Part shown: positions 10,591 through 19,524 of the stretch, piece by piece
Position numbering within the stretch: the stretch's first letter is position 1
Layout of the letters: each line of letters opens with the position of its first letter
Source of the DNA: G963665545 sp963665545
Lineage (GTDB): Bacteria > Pseudomonadota > Gammaproteobacteria > Xanthomonadales > SZUA-36
NCBI GenBank assembly: GCA_963665545.2
Contig: CAXXKZ010000006.1
Coordinates: 1 to 64,000, forward strand
Length of the DNA stretch: 64,000 nt
Reading direction: 5' to 3'
Made by a program: the position numbers and the translations under genes
The notes under the pieces: generated by a model
What the model saw: the letters and a program-made list of their open reading frames with translations, nothing else
What the model was told of the DNA's origin: nothing
Database searches by the model: none

Positions 10591-11790
10591 GTGATTTCCA
10601 GACATTCCCACCGTGTAGATCAGATCAAACCATCAGCGACCATCCTGGTGAGCATGAAGGCAATGGCGTTACAGTCCCAGGGCAAGGACATTGTCTCCTT
10701 GGGTTTTGGCGAGCCCGATTTTGACTCCCCCGAACACGTCAAGGCAGCCGCCATCGAGGCCATCCGGGCGGGCAAAACAAAGTACACCCAGGTGGACGGC
10801 ACGCCGGAACTCAAGCAGGCCATCATCGAAAAATTTCACCGTGATAACGGACTTGAATTCGAGCCCGACCAGATCCTGGTCTCCAACGGCGCCAAGCAAA
10901 GCCTGTATAACCTGTTGGTGGCGCTACTCGACCCGGATGATGAAGTGGTGGTGCCGGCGCCATATTGGGTTTCCTATCCCGATTTGGTCAAACTCTGCGA
11001 TGGTGAGCCGGTGATTCTGCCGACTACGCCCGCCAGCGACTTCAAGATTAGCGCGCGGCAGCTCGATTCTTCGCTGACGGACCGCTCGCGACTGTTGATC
11101 ATCAATTCACCGAGCAACCCCACCGGCAAGGTGTACAGCCTCGAGGAATACCGTGCACTGGGCAGCGTGTTGGCCCGGCACCCCAAGGTATTCATAGCCG
11201 TCGATGACATCTACGAGCATATTTATTGGGGCGATGAGCCCTTTGCGACCTTTCTCAACGCCTGCCCGGAACTGGCCAGCCGCACCGTCGTAATCAACAG
11301 GGTATCCAAGTGCTATGCGATGACGGGTTGGCGCATCGGTTATGTCGGTGGGCCGCAGGATATCGTCAAGGCCATGCGCAAAGTGCAGGGCCAGAGCACC
11401 TCATGTGCCGGTTCGGTGCCACAGGCTGCAGCCGTTGCGGCGCTCAACGGGCCGCAGGATTGCGTTGAAGAAAGCTGCCAGGCTTTCAGGCGGCGTTACC
11501 AGTACTTTCGTGCCGCCCTGAATGAACTGCCCGGGGTTGACTGCCCCGAATGCGACGGCGCCTTTTACGTTTTCCCTTCCTTTCAGGGTGTTATCGATGG
11601 CATCGACGCGCTGAACGACGACGTGGAGCTGGCCTCTTGGTTGCTCGAAGAAGCCGGCGTATCGACTGTACCCGGTTCTGCTTTCGGCGCACCCGGCCAT
11701 CTCAGGCTGTCGTTTGAAACCGGCATGGACTTGCTCGAAGAGGCGGTGCAGCGAATCCGCAAGGCGATCGAACCGGCCCTGACAGCCTGA
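10591..11790 (+). CDS. PLP-dependent aminotransferase (aspartate aminotransferase-like)
   Basis: This 399-residue protein is a class I/II aminotransferase of the type Ib aspartate aminotransferase group. Key features are GFGEPDFDSPEH at the N terminus, SNGAKQSLYN (cofactor phosphate binding), INSPSNPTGKVY, VDDIYEH with the aspartate that pairs with the pyridine nitrogen, RVSKCYAMTGWRIGY with the Schiff-base lysine, and a C-terminal LRLSF carboxylate-binding arginine. The GTG start is supported by AAGGAAAGGA seven bases upstream. Aspartate and 2-oxoglutarate are the likely substrates, but related enzymes use other amino acids. Confidence 0.85.
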   Translation: MISRHSHRVDQIKPSATILVSMKAMALQSQGKDIVSLGFGEPDFDSPEHVKAAAIEAIRAGKTKYTQVDGTPELKQAIIEKFHRDNGLEFEPDQILVSNGAKQSLYNLLVALLDPDDEVVVPAPYWVSYPDLVKLCDGEPVILPTTPASDFKISARQLDSSLTDRSRLLIINSPSNPTGKVYSLEEYRALGSVLARHPKVFIAVDDIYEHIYWGDEPFATFLNACPELASRTVVINRVSKCYAMTGWRIGYVGGPQDIVKAMRKVQGQSTSCAGSVPQAAAVAALNGPQDCVEESCQAFRRRYQYFRAALNELPGVDCPECDGAFYVFPSFQGVIDGIDALNDDVELASWLLEEAGVSTVPGSAFGAPGHLRLSFETGMDLLEEAVQRIRKAIEPALTA

Positions 11791-11863
11791 CAGGTCAATT
11801 TCCTGCACGCCGGCGAGGGATACGACCACTGCCCGCGGCTTCGCCATCACTTACGATTGCTCT

Positions 11864-12445
11864 ATGCACAAGCAGGGCCTCATCGCGGCACCCGATTGTT
11901 TGAAAATCGGCGGGCTGAAAATCGGCGGCTTTTCCGCGCTTGAATTAATGTTTACGGTCAGTCTGGCCGCCATCATCGTCAGCCTCGGCGTGCCGTCGCT
12001 GCAACAATTTCGGCAGAACCGGGCCATGTCGGCGGCCGTGTCCGACCTGCATCATCACCTGGCGCTGGCCCGCAGTGAATCGGTGCAGCTCAATGTCGAT
12101 GTGGTGACCTGCCCCGGCAGTCTGGAGACAGGCTGCGCCGGCAGCACCGACTGGCAGAATGGCTGGATCATGTTCCTGGATATCGACGGCGACCACCGTC
12201 ACGACCGCATGGAATCGATATTCCGCTACGGACCGCAGCATGCCGGCCTCGTCATCCGCGCAACCGGCGGGCGCAGATACTTGAGATTCACTCCCGCCGG
12301 CTACGCGCCCGGCAGCAATGTCAGTATTCGATTTTGCGATTCGCGCGGGCCAGCGAAGGCCCGCAAACTGGTGATCTCAAGCCTCGGCCGCATCCGCCGC
12401 GACCGGGCACCCGAAACCAAAGCGGATCAATGCCCCGGGCGTTGA
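11864..12445 (+). CDS. Type IV/II pseudopilin (GspH/FimT-like)
   Basis: The protein has a class III prepilin signal: GGFSALELMF followed by a hydrophobic helix (TVSLAAIIVSLGVPSL), with cleavage after the second glycine and the conserved glutamate at mature position 5. The leader is unusually long, about 22 residues. The C-terminal part has a paired-cysteine pattern and a beta-rich sequence consistent with GspH/FimT minor pseudopilins. No other pilus or type II secretion genes are in the window, so it is an orphan minor pilin gene, as fimT often is. It ends 66 bp upstream of tRNA-Asn. Confidence 0.8.
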   Translation: MHKQGLIAAPDCLKIGGLKIGGFSALELMFTVSLAAIIVSLGVPSLQQFRQNRAMSAAVSDLHHHLALARSESVQLNVDVVTCPGSLETGCAGSTDWQNGWIMFLDIDGDHRHDRMESIFRYGPQHAGLVIRATGGRRYLRFTPAGYAPGSNVSIRFCDSRGPAKARKLVISSLGRIRRDRAPETKADQCPGR

Positions 12446-12511
12446 AGAATTCCGACCTTCCGACCTTGACTCATGCCTCCAAAGCGCCGAAAATACCGCG
12501 CCTCAAGTTTT

Positions 12512-12588
12512 TCCCCAGTAGCTCAGCTGGTTAGAGCGGGTGACTGTTAATCACTAGGTCCGCGGTTCGAGTCCGTGCTGGGGAGCCA
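12512..12588 (+). tRNA. tRNA-Asn (GTT)
   Basis: A complete cloverleaf can be drawn. The acceptor stem TCCCCAG pairs with CTGGGGA, the D arm contains GCTCAGCTGGTTAGAGC, and the anticodon loop CTGTTAA gives anticodon GTT on a GGTGA/TCACT stem. The T arm carries GGTTCGAGTCC. The discriminator base is G, as expected for Asn, and CCA is encoded. A terminator follows 10 bases later. Confidence 0.97.
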
Positions 12589-12598
12589 AACAAAGCAA

Positions 12599-12631
12599 GG
12601 GTTTGCGAGAAATCGTGAGCCCTTTTCTTTT
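12599..12631 (+). terminator. Rho-independent terminator of tRNA-Asn
   Basis: GGGTTTGCGA and TCGTGAGCCC form a ten-pair stem (four of the pairs are G-T) around a GAAA tetraloop, followed immediately by TTTTCTTTT. Position just after the tRNA makes it the end of that transcript. Confidence 0.85.
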
Positions 12632-12743
12632 GTCGTTATGGGCTCGTGGTCGGTCTGGTGGTCGGTTGGGACGGGATGAGATCATTCTAGCTTGCAATGT
12701 TCATGGGGCCCGAGCAGGTTGCCGGGCGGACGATCTCAAAGGC

Positions 12744-12773
12744 TTGACATTCTGCGTTATCTACTCTTAAAAT
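12744..12773 (+). promoter_or_regulatory. Sigma-70 promoter of membrane protein/regulator operon
   Basis: A perfect -35 box TTGACA (12744-12749) and a -10 box TAAAAT (12768-12773) are separated by 18 bp. Transcription would start near 12780, only about 20 bases before the GTG start chosen for the next gene. This also argues against the in-frame ATG at 12774, which would lie upstream of the transcript start. Confidence 0.75.
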
Positions 12774-12800
12774 ATGAGTACTCCTAAAAGGAAAGTACTC

Positions 12801-13415
12801 GTGAACCAAGAGATTGAACGCCTGCGCCACGACATCGGCGTTCTCGAACGGGCCACCGGTCTGGGGCTTCCCTTTGATCCACGAGACGCCCGCAACCTCG
12901 CGCTGGGTAGCCTACTCGGTGTGCCGGCGGCTGTCTGGTCGCTGGTGGGTCCCACCCAGCCCCCGATCACCGGGATAGTACTCGTAGCGACGCTGCTCGC
13001 AGTCGTTGGTGCTTCGAGCCTTGACGCTCGCCGGGCGCGCAAGACCCAGGCCGATGAACCTTTGCGCTGGCGAGAGCACAAGTTCGGCATCGCTCTGTTC
13101 CTCTTCGTGACACCAGCTGCACTCGCCTATCTCGTGGTGGGTGTATGGGGTGGCCTGTCGTTGTGGGGGCTTGCCCTGCCGACGGCAGTTTTCATCGGCG
13201 GAATCGCCACGGCAGTGCCCGCGATCGCCGATCGCCGACGCGCCTATCTACTTGGCGGCTGCTTCTGGACGCTCGCTTACGCGGTGGTACTTCCGTTCTG
13301 TGACGATCGCCAACTCATGCTCGCTACGGCCTTCTGGATCCTTCTCGCGGGATCCACGAGCGCCGCCATCATGTTCCGGCAAATCCGCAGCCATGAGATC
13401 GATGCCGCCGATTGA
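12801..13415 (+). CDS. Multi-spanning membrane protein of unknown function
   Basis: The protein has about 204 residues with a cytoplasmic N-terminal stretch (NQEIERLRHDIGVLERATGL) and six likely membrane helices, paired around residues 40-80, 100-145 and 155-195. I chose the GTG preceded by AAAGGAAAG over an ATG nine codons earlier that overlaps the promoter. Its end overlaps the start of a winged-helix regulator gene, so the two form an operon. Paired membrane-protein and regulator genes of this kind often act together in stress or permeability responses, but I do not recognise the family. Confidence 0.7.
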   Translation: MNQEIERLRHDIGVLERATGLGLPFDPRDARNLALGSLLGVPAAVWSLVGPTQPPITGIVLVATLLAVVGASSLDARRARKTQADEPLRWREHKFGIALFLFVTPAALAYLVVGVWGGLSLWGLALPTAVFIGGIATAVPAIADRRRAYLLGGCFWTLAYAVVLPFCDDRQLMLATAFWILLAGSTSAAIMFRQIRSHEIDAAD

Positions 13416-13758
13416 CTTCAATGGTCTCGACACCATAGTTCACGGGCCGGTGCGACTTGGTGCTCTGACTGCCCTGCAGGTCGATGGTACGCTCGATTTC
13501 TCGACGCTCAAGAAGCGACTCGACGTGGCCGACGGTGCTCTCGGCAATCATCTCGCCAAGCTTGAGCGTGTCGGCTACATCTCGAGCCGCAAGGCCTTCG
13601 TCGGCAAGCGTCCGCGAACAACCTATAGGCTGACCGTAGCTGGCCGGCGGGCTCTGTCGGGATACTTCGCCAACATGAGGCGTCTCCTCGACTCGATCGA
13701 GGAGTGGAGCGGAGAGCCCGGACCGTCAGAATTTGGGGCAGGAGCCGGCGGCAGGTAG
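13393..13758 (+). CDS. Winged-helix transcriptional regulator
   Basis: The product is 121 residues. The stretch from VHGPVRLGALTAL through FSTLKKRLDVADGALGNHLAKLERVGYI is a winged helix-turn-helix of the MarR/PadR-like type, followed by the wing (KRPRTTYRLTVAGRRAL) and a C-terminal dimerisation helix. It starts inside the preceding membrane-protein gene, so the pair is translationally linked and the regulator probably controls its own operon. A second ATG nine bases downstream is also possible. Confidence 0.75.
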   Translation: MRSMPPIDFNGLDTIVHGPVRLGALTALQVDGTLDFSTLKKRLDVADGALGNHLAKLERVGYISSRKAFVGKRPRTTYRLTVAGRRALSGYFANMRRLLDSIEEWSGEPGPSEFGAGAGGR

Positions 13759-13760
13759 CG

Positions 13761-14270
13761 CTAACGCAAATCCCTCGTATCAAAGAATTCTCCGGTCTCT
13801 TCCAGCATCGTGCCCCGTGTCGGCCGACGTGTGTATTCGTAAACCAGGAGCAGCGTTTTCTGATTATCTGCGCGCGAAACACCTGGGCCGGCAGCCACGT
13901 AGCCTGGGCCCAGAATTGCCACGAATGCCTTGCCGATGACAATCCGGCTTCCATCGGTTCCGACCTCATAGAGCAGGAACACTTGATTGAGTCTGACGCC
14001 TTCTTTCAAGCCTGGTTTCATGTAAATTGGAATGACCGGCCGCATCACCTGTTCTACCGGCGTGCCGAGATTGGGTCTCGGGTTTGGTCTGGCGCCTCGC
14101 GTGGCACCATCAGTTTGCCCCGTCCGGTCTTGAGGCTTGCTCGTGGGGTCAGTCTGGGGCTCTGAGGCAGGGCGCTCCTGCGCCGGCAATTGCGTTGCAC
14201 AAAGAAATGTAATGAAACCTACCAAAATCACGGAACGCAATTTGGGAAGATGGGCTGTAGTCGAGTACAT
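13761..14270 (-). CDS. Secreted protein of unknown function
   Basis: The product is about 169 residues with a Sec signal peptide ending near LCATQLPAQE, which decides the start over an upstream ATG. A low-complexity linker rich in Thr, Pro, Asp and Gln (about 35-70) precedes a C-terminal domain that looks beta-rich. I do not recognise the family. It converges on the regulator gene, with two bases between the stops. Confidence 0.55.
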   Translation of the reverse strand: MYSTTAHLPKLRSVILVGFITFLCATQLPAQERPASEPQTDPTSKPQDRTGQTDGATRGARPNPRPNLGTPVEQVMRPVIPIYMKPGLKEGVRLNQVFLLYEVGTDGSRIVIGKAFVAILGPGYVAAGPGVSRADNQKTLLLVYEYTRRPTRGTMLEETGEFFDTRDLR

Positions 14271-14627
14271 TTTATTGAGCCTCTCGTGCGCTTGACCGGA
14301 GTCTGATGCTGGAGGCACCATGTCCGACAAGAAAAAAGATTATCAGCGCGGTCCAGCCACTGCAAGGCGGTCCCTCTGTTATCCCGCAAGTCAGTAGCCG
14401 ACAAGGCTGGCATCAAAGATGCGTCAACGCAATACATCAATTCGCATAGTAGTTAATCGGGACACAGCCGATTACTGCTGCCTTGCAACGGTGGCGCCCG
14501 GCAACATAAGGCATGAACAAAGCCCGCAAACGACTGGTTTCATTAGCAGCCCGATATGGGTATCCCTGAATTATTCCTGAATTACTCTGAATTAGTGAAC
14601 TAGATGTGGGTGTCCCTGAATTACGTC
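14271..14627. other. Gene-free stretch before IS256 copy 3
   Basis: I see no convincing coding sequence here. Near the IS there are two near-identical copies of a short motif, TGGGTRTCCCTGAATTA, at about 14557 and 14607, with two further CTGAATTA pieces between them. They look like leftover ends of another mobile or repetitive element. The IS256 copy entered the last of them. Confidence 0.5.
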
Positions 14628-16012
14628 GAGTTATGATCGAATCTGGTGTTTGAGCAGTTGAAAAAAAGCGGCGTATCTGGTTGATTTGTTGTTACCAAAC
14701 TTCAAAGCAACCAAAGGAGATACGCCACTATGAACAAGAATAATGTTATTGAACTGGAACGTCGAGCAATCAGTGCCGATCCGTTGACCGAATTGCTCAA
14801 AGAAGGCGCCCGGAAGCTGCTCGCCGAAGCGGTGGAAAGTGAAGTCCAGGAGCTGCTGGCCAAGTATCAGGATTGGCGTACCGAATCAGGTCATGCCGGT
14901 GTGGTGCGCAACGGTTACCTGCCAGAACGTGAGTTGCAGACCGGCCTGGGACCGATCCGGGTGAGAATTCCCAAGGTGCGCTCGAAGACCGGTGAAGCAG
15001 TGAGTTTTCAGTCGGTGCTGGTGCCGCCATATGTGCGCAAGACAGCGACTTTCGAGGCAGCCATTCCGTGGTTGTACCTCAAAGGGGTATCCAGCGGTGA
15101 GATGGCTGAGGCGTTGCGGGTACTGGTGGGCCCGCAGGCACAGGGTCTGTCGGCCAGCACGGTATCCCGCCTGAAACAGGTATGGGCGGAGGAATATCGA
15201 GCGTGGAGCCAGCGTCGCCTGGGACAGGACCGGTGGGTGTATGTCTGGGCTGATGGTGTCTACAGTGGGCTGCGGGCGGAGGATGCCAAGCTCTGCGCGC
15301 TGGTGATCATTGGTGTCAATGAACGCGGCGAAAAACATTTTCTGGCGATTGAGGACGGGGTGCGGGAATCGACTCAGAGTTGGCGTGAGGTGTTGCTGAA
15401 TCTGAAGTCGCGCGGCATGAGCGCCCCACAACTGGCGATTGGTGATGGTGCGATGGGTTTTTGGGCGGCGCTGGATGAAATCTTTCCGGCCAGCCGCCAG
15501 CAACGCTGCTGGATGCACAAGACCATGAATGTACTGAATTGTTTGCCGAAATCCGCACAACCCAAAGCCAAGCAGGCCCTGCACGCCATCTGGCAGGCGG
15601 AAACCAAGGATGATGCAAACAAGGCGTTTGATTTGTTTATTGAGATCTTTGAGGCGAAATACCCGAAAGCGACGAGCTGTTTGCTCAAGGATCGGGATGA
15701 ACTGTTGGCATTTTATGATTTTCCGGCCCAACACTGGCAGAGCATCCGGACCAGCAACCCGATTGAATCCACCTTTGCCACCATCCGCCACCGGACCAAA
15801 AGATCCAAAGGTTGTCTGACGCGCAATGGCATGTTGCATATGATGTTCAAATTGAGCCAGTGTGCGGAAAAGAAATGGCGCCGGCTACGCGGCTTTGATT
15901 ACCTGGCCAAGGTGATTACGGGGGTGAAATTCAAAGATGGGATCGAGGTAAAAGAGATTGATCAGGTCGCCGCTTGAATCAAATGGCTAAACACCAGATT
16001 TGACAATAGCTC
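14628..16012 (+). mobile_element. IS256-family insertion sequence, copy 3 (complete)
   Basis: This copy is 1385 bp with the same ends and the same transposase as copy 2. The flanks are AATTACGTC on the left and AATTACGGC on the right, a nine-base duplication with one mismatch. A solo 27-bp copy of the left terminal repeat, in inverted orientation, follows at once on the right. Confidence 0.95.
14730..15977 (+). CDS. IS256-family (mutator) transposase
   Basis: This 415-residue protein is identical in sequence to the transposase of copy 2, with the same AAAGGAGAT binding site and the catalytic DDE regions YVWADGVYSG, LAIGDGAMGFW and NPIESTFATIRHRT. Identity between two copies 12 kb apart implies either very recent spread or ongoing gene conversion. 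Confidence 0.95.
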   Translation: MNKNNVIELERRAISADPLTELLKEGARKLLAEAVESEVQELLAKYQDWRTESGHAGVVRNGYLPERELQTGLGPIRVRIPKVRSKTGEAVSFQSVLVPPYVRKTATFEAAIPWLYLKGVSSGEMAEALRVLVGPQAQGLSASTVSRLKQVWAEEYRAWSQRRLGQDRWVYVWADGVYSGLRAEDAKLCALVIIGVNERGEKHFLAIEDGVRESTQSWREVLLNLKSRGMSAPQLAIGDGAMGFWAALDEIFPASRQQRCWMHKTMNVLNCLPKSAQPKAKQALHAIWQAETKDDANKAFDLFIEIFEAKYPKATSCLLKDRDELLAFYDFPAQHWQSIRTSNPIESTFATIRHRTKRSKGCLTRNGMLHMMFKLSQCAEKKWRRLRGFDYLAKVITGVKFKDGIEVKEIDQVAA

Positions 16013-16020
16013 AATTACGG

Positions 16021-16047
16021 CTCAAACACCAGATTCGATCATAACTC
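16021..16047 (-). repeat. Solo IS256 terminal repeat
   Basis: These 27 bases are the exact reverse complement of the left terminal repeat of the IS256 copies, starting GAGTTATGATCG on the minus strand. No transposase belongs to it; the rest of that element is gone. It overlaps the last base of the right flank duplication of copy 3. The remaining sequence to 16206 is AT-rich intergenic DNA without a gene, ending in the binding site AGGGGG of the kinase gene. Confidence 0.85.
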
Positions 16048-16206
16048 GGTCCACATTCTGTTCTAGACAGTCTATAGGATGTCATGGAACCTCCCACCTC
16101 AGAGGTCATTAAGCCCAATTTTATATTTTGTAATGGAACTCTAAGGCCGTGTATAGTGAATCTGGCCTGCTGGAAAAGTAGGCAAGGGTCAACTTCAGGG
16201 GGATAA

Positions 16207-18987
16207 GTGCTAGAACACAACTTGAATCTTCATGCGTTTCAAGCGCGTCTTCTGATCATCGACGATGACGCCGATTTTGCTCATCAACAGGCTACGGTGC
16301 TCAAAACCCACGGTTATTCCTTGAGGTTTGCACACAACCAAGAGCAGACTGAAAAAGCCCTTGAGGATTTTGATCCTCATATCGCTCTGATTGATTATGG
16401 TCTTGTCAAAAAGGCGGGCATTGACTGGCTTGACTGCCTCCAGTCTTACAACCCGGCTTTGCAATGCGTCATGCAGGATGCCCTTCCTGATACCGATTCG
16501 GCCGTACAAGCCATGCGTCATGGCGCCAGTGATTACCTAGATAAATCAGCCGACCCGGAAGAACTGCTGGGGGCTCTGGCTCAGAGTTTTGCGAAAGCAC
16601 AATCAGACAGAAAAAAAACCAAAGCCCAGCTCACAGTAAAGGGCAGTGAATCCCTGCTCAACAGAGCCGTTCAGATTGCCAGTTTGGGGCATTTCGTGTG
16701 GGATGAGGTGGAAGACCGGTGCATCTATGCATCCGAAGAGTACGCGCGAATTCTCGGCGTGACCGTAGATGAAGTGCTGACGCAATACTACAACCGCAAC
16801 AAAGATGTTTTGCTGGTGCATCCAAAGGACCGGGAGCGGCTCCTTGCAAAATTTGCGGAGTTCGACCGGCAGGCTGAGGGCTATGACTTCGAGTATCGGG
16901 TTATCACACCGGATGGTGAGGAGCGCCATGTTCGTGAAATCGCGGATCCGGTATTCGATCAACAAGGTCGGCTCGTTCGAGCGGTTGGAATACTGCAGGA
17001 CATAACTGAGCAGAAGAAAGCACATTTCGCGCTGGCGGAAAGCGAACAGCTGCTCAAGCAGGCGGCCAGCATATCCAAGCTGGGTCATGCCGCCTGGGAT
17101 GCATCCAGCGAGGAATATATCAGCGTTTCCGAAGAGTATGCACAGATCTTCGGCTACACCGCTGAGGAATTCCTCGACCGCTTTCGAACCATGGAGCAGG
17201 ACATGGAACTGGTCCACCCGGAAGACCGGACAGTAGTCGATGCTTATAACCTATCAGTGGATACCACCAGGCCAGCCTGTGAGTTCCGCATCTTACACCG
17301 GGACGGGAGCGTGAGACATGTGAGGGAAATCTTCTCGGATATCCTGGACGAAGAAGGCAAATTGTCGAACTGGTTTGCTACCCTGCAGGATATTTCAGAT
17401 CTCAAACAGTCACAGGCGGCGCAAGAGGAAAGTGAACAACTGCTCAAACAGGCCGCCTCGATTTCCAAACTGGGGCATGCCCGCTGGGATGAAATCAAGC
17501 GGGCATATATCAGCGTTTCTGAGGAGTACGCGCAGATCTTTGGCTACACCGCTGAGGAGTTCCTTACGCGCTTCCAGTCACAGGCGCTAGACATGCAACT
17601 GGTACACCCGCAAGATCGGGAAAAAGTCAGCACCTATAACCAACCCCAAGACGGCGACAGGCCACACTATGCCTATCGCATCCTGCACCGGGACGGGAGC
17701 GTGAGACACGTGCAAGAAATCGTCTTTGATGTTTTCGACAAGGACGGCAACTTGGTGGAGTCGGTCGCTACCCTGCAGGACATCACCGATATGGAGCTGG
17801 CACAACTCGAATTACGCGCCGCCAAGGAAGCCGCCGAGGCGGCCAACCAGGCCAAGTCGGAATTTCTGTCCTCCATGAGCCACGAACTGCGTACGCCCCT
17901 GAACGCTATATTCGGCTTCGCTCAGATGTTGGAGTTGAACGCCAATGAACCCTTGTCCGAGACCCAGAAGGAGTACGTCGATTACATCATGCAGGGCGGT
18001 CAGCATCTGCTGCATTTGATCAACGACATTCTCGACCTGGCGAAGATCGAGGCGGGGCAGCTGGAGTTGGCCATTAAACCGGTCAATCCGACTGCCGCGC
18101 TCGACGCCTGTCTAATAGTCGCGCAATCGATGGTGGGGCAACGGTCTATCACGCTGGTGAATCTGGCGACTGACAAAGACTTGCCCACGATTCTTGCCGA
18201 TCTCACCCCGCTCAAGCAGGTGATGCTAAACCTTCTGTCCAATGCGGTTAAATACAATCGGGAAGCGGGAACGGTGACGGTCGATGCTGAAGCAACGTTG
18301 GAAGGCATGTTGCGAATAAGCGTTAGCGATATGGGGCCGGGAATAGCAAAGAAAGATCACCAAAAGGTATTTCAGCCGTTCGACCGTCTCGGCAGGGAAA
18401 CACTGAATATCGAGGGAACGGGTATTGGCTTGGTAATCTCGAAACGGCTGATGGAGGCGATGGGAGGATTCATAGGTTTTGAATCTGAAGTCGGGAAGGG
18501 CAGCACCTTCTGGATTGAACTGCCTTTGGCCCAAGTCGCTGCGCAGGAACTCCCCGTTCTGGACCAGCAGGATGGATTGAGCCTGAATCAACCGCTGGGC
18601 CAGGGAACTCAGAGCCACCTTGTGCTCTACGTCGAGGACAATCCGGCGAACGTACAGCTGATGCTGAGTATGTTTGAGGGAATACCTAATGTTGAGCTGA
18701 TCTGCGCAGCCGATGCAGAGGAAGGCATCATACTGGCGAACTCGAAGCCAACCGACCTCATCTTAATGGATATTGGCCTCCCGGGCATGGACGGGTTCGA
18801 GGCGGCAGCTATTCTCAACAATTCCAAAAAGACTAAAGACATACCAGTGATCGGCATCAGTGCGGCAGCCATGAATAAAGATGTCGAACGAGCCAAGGAC
18901 ACCAATTTCTTTGGCTACCTCACCAAGCCGTTTGACGTCTCGGAGACGTTGAAGGTAGTTCGCAGTGCTCTCGATATAGACGCGTAA
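16207..18987 (+). CDS. Hybrid sensor histidine kinase (REC-PAS-PAS-PAS-HisKA-HATPase-REC)
   Basis: This 926-residue protein has no membrane segments, so it should be cytoplasmic. An N-terminal receiver domain has LIDYG with the phosphoacceptor near residue 62. Three PAS/PAC units follow between about 150 and 525. The second and third are near duplicates (EQLLKQAASISKLGHA and SVSEEYAQIFGYTAEEF occur in both). HisKA contains SSMSHELRTPLN with the phosphorylated histidine near 559. The ATPase domain has NLLSNAVKYN and GTGIGLVISKRLME, and a C-terminal receiver has LILMDIGLPGMDGF near 855. The GTG start follows AGGGGG. No response regulator lies next to it. The signal is unknown. Confidence 0.9.
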   Translation: MLEHNLNLHAFQARLLIIDDDADFAHQQATVLKTHGYSLRFAHNQEQTEKALEDFDPHIALIDYGLVKKAGIDWLDCLQSYNPALQCVMQDALPDTDSAVQAMRHGASDYLDKSADPEELLGALAQSFAKAQSDRKKTKAQLTVKGSESLLNRAVQIASLGHFVWDEVEDRCIYASEEYARILGVTVDEVLTQYYNRNKDVLLVHPKDRERLLAKFAEFDRQAEGYDFEYRVITPDGEERHVREIADPVFDQQGRLVRAVGILQDITEQKKAHFALAESEQLLKQAASISKLGHAAWDASSEEYISVSEEYAQIFGYTAEEFLDRFRTMEQDMELVHPEDRTVVDAYNLSVDTTRPACEFRILHRDGSVRHVREIFSDILDEEGKLSNWFATLQDISDLKQSQAAQEESEQLLKQAASISKLGHARWDEIKRAYISVSEEYAQIFGYTAEEFLTRFQSQALDMQLVHPQDREKVSTYNQPQDGDRPHYAYRILHRDGSVRHVQEIVFDVFDKDGNLVESVATLQDITDMELAQLELRAAKEAAEAANQAKSEFLSSMSHELRTPLNAIFGFAQMLELNANEPLSETQKEYVDYIMQGGQHLLHLINDILDLAKIEAGQLELAIKPVNPTAALDACLIVAQSMVGQRSITLVNLATDKDLPTILADLTPLKQVMLNLLSNAVKYNREAGTVTVDAEATLEGMLRISVSDMGPGIAKKDHQKVFQPFDRLGRETLNIEGTGIGLVISKRLMEAMGGFIGFESEVGKGSTFWIELPLAQVAAQELPVLDQQDGLSLNQPLGQGTQSHLVLYVEDNPANVQLMLSMFEGIPNVELICAADAEEGIILANSKPTDLILMDIGLPGMDGFEAAAILNNSKKTKDIPVIGISAAAMNKDVERAKDTNFFGYLTKPFDVSETLKVVRSALDIDA

Positions 18988-19043
18988 CGGTGGGGCCGCA
19001 ATGTCACAATGTTTGAGATTCATCAATCGTTGAATCCTCCGCA

Positions 19044-19514
19044 ATGAAATCATCAACCATTGTTCTAACAGTCTTAGTCGCCGCAGTAGCAGGCCTGTCT
19101 ATTTTTGGCTACATGGCTTGGCACTCGGTCACATTGGAGCGATCAACTACGCAGCAGGCGATCGCCGAATTTGCAGAAATTCACCATAAGTTTGGCGCGG
19201 CTGAGCCCATGCTGCGCATAAAGTCTGCAACTGAAATTGCACGCCTTGCGCCACAGATTGCCGGTGAACCACAGGCACTTTCGAGTCTGAATGCGCTGGT
19301 GTTTAAGGAAAATGAGCAAATACTGTCACGCGTGAGCATTCCTTTTTGGTTCTTCAAATTGAAGGCGCCAGCGCTGCAGCTATCGCTGCACGATACCGAT
19401 ATCGACTTGAAACGTCTTGGCGTCTCTGCCGCCGACCTCGAAAAGCATGGCCCCGGCCTGGTGCTGGACGAGGCACGACCCAATGGTGATCGACTCATCG
19501 TCTGGACGGAATAA
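19044..19514 (+). CDS. Single-pass membrane protein of unknown function
   Basis: The product has 156 residues. Residues 5-27 (TIVLTVLVAAVAGLSIFGYM) form one membrane helix or uncleaved signal anchor, and the rest should face the periplasm. I see no recognisable motif. It lies 56 bp after the hybrid kinase on the same strand, so it might be co-expressed, but there is no direct evidence for a link. Confidence 0.5.
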   Translation: MKSSTIVLTVLVAAVAGLSIFGYMAWHSVTLERSTTQQAIAEFAEIHHKFGAAEPMLRIKSATEIARLAPQIAGEPQALSSLNALVFKENEQILSRVSIPFWFFKLKAPALQLSLHDTDIDLKRLGVSAADLEKHGPGLVLDEARPNGDRLIVWTE

Positions 19515-19524
19515 CCAGTTTCAA

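Noticed and set aside
12512..14627. Genomic island or prophage integrated at tRNA-Asn
   Set aside because: No integrase, no phage genes and no repeat of the tRNA 3' end could be found in the window.
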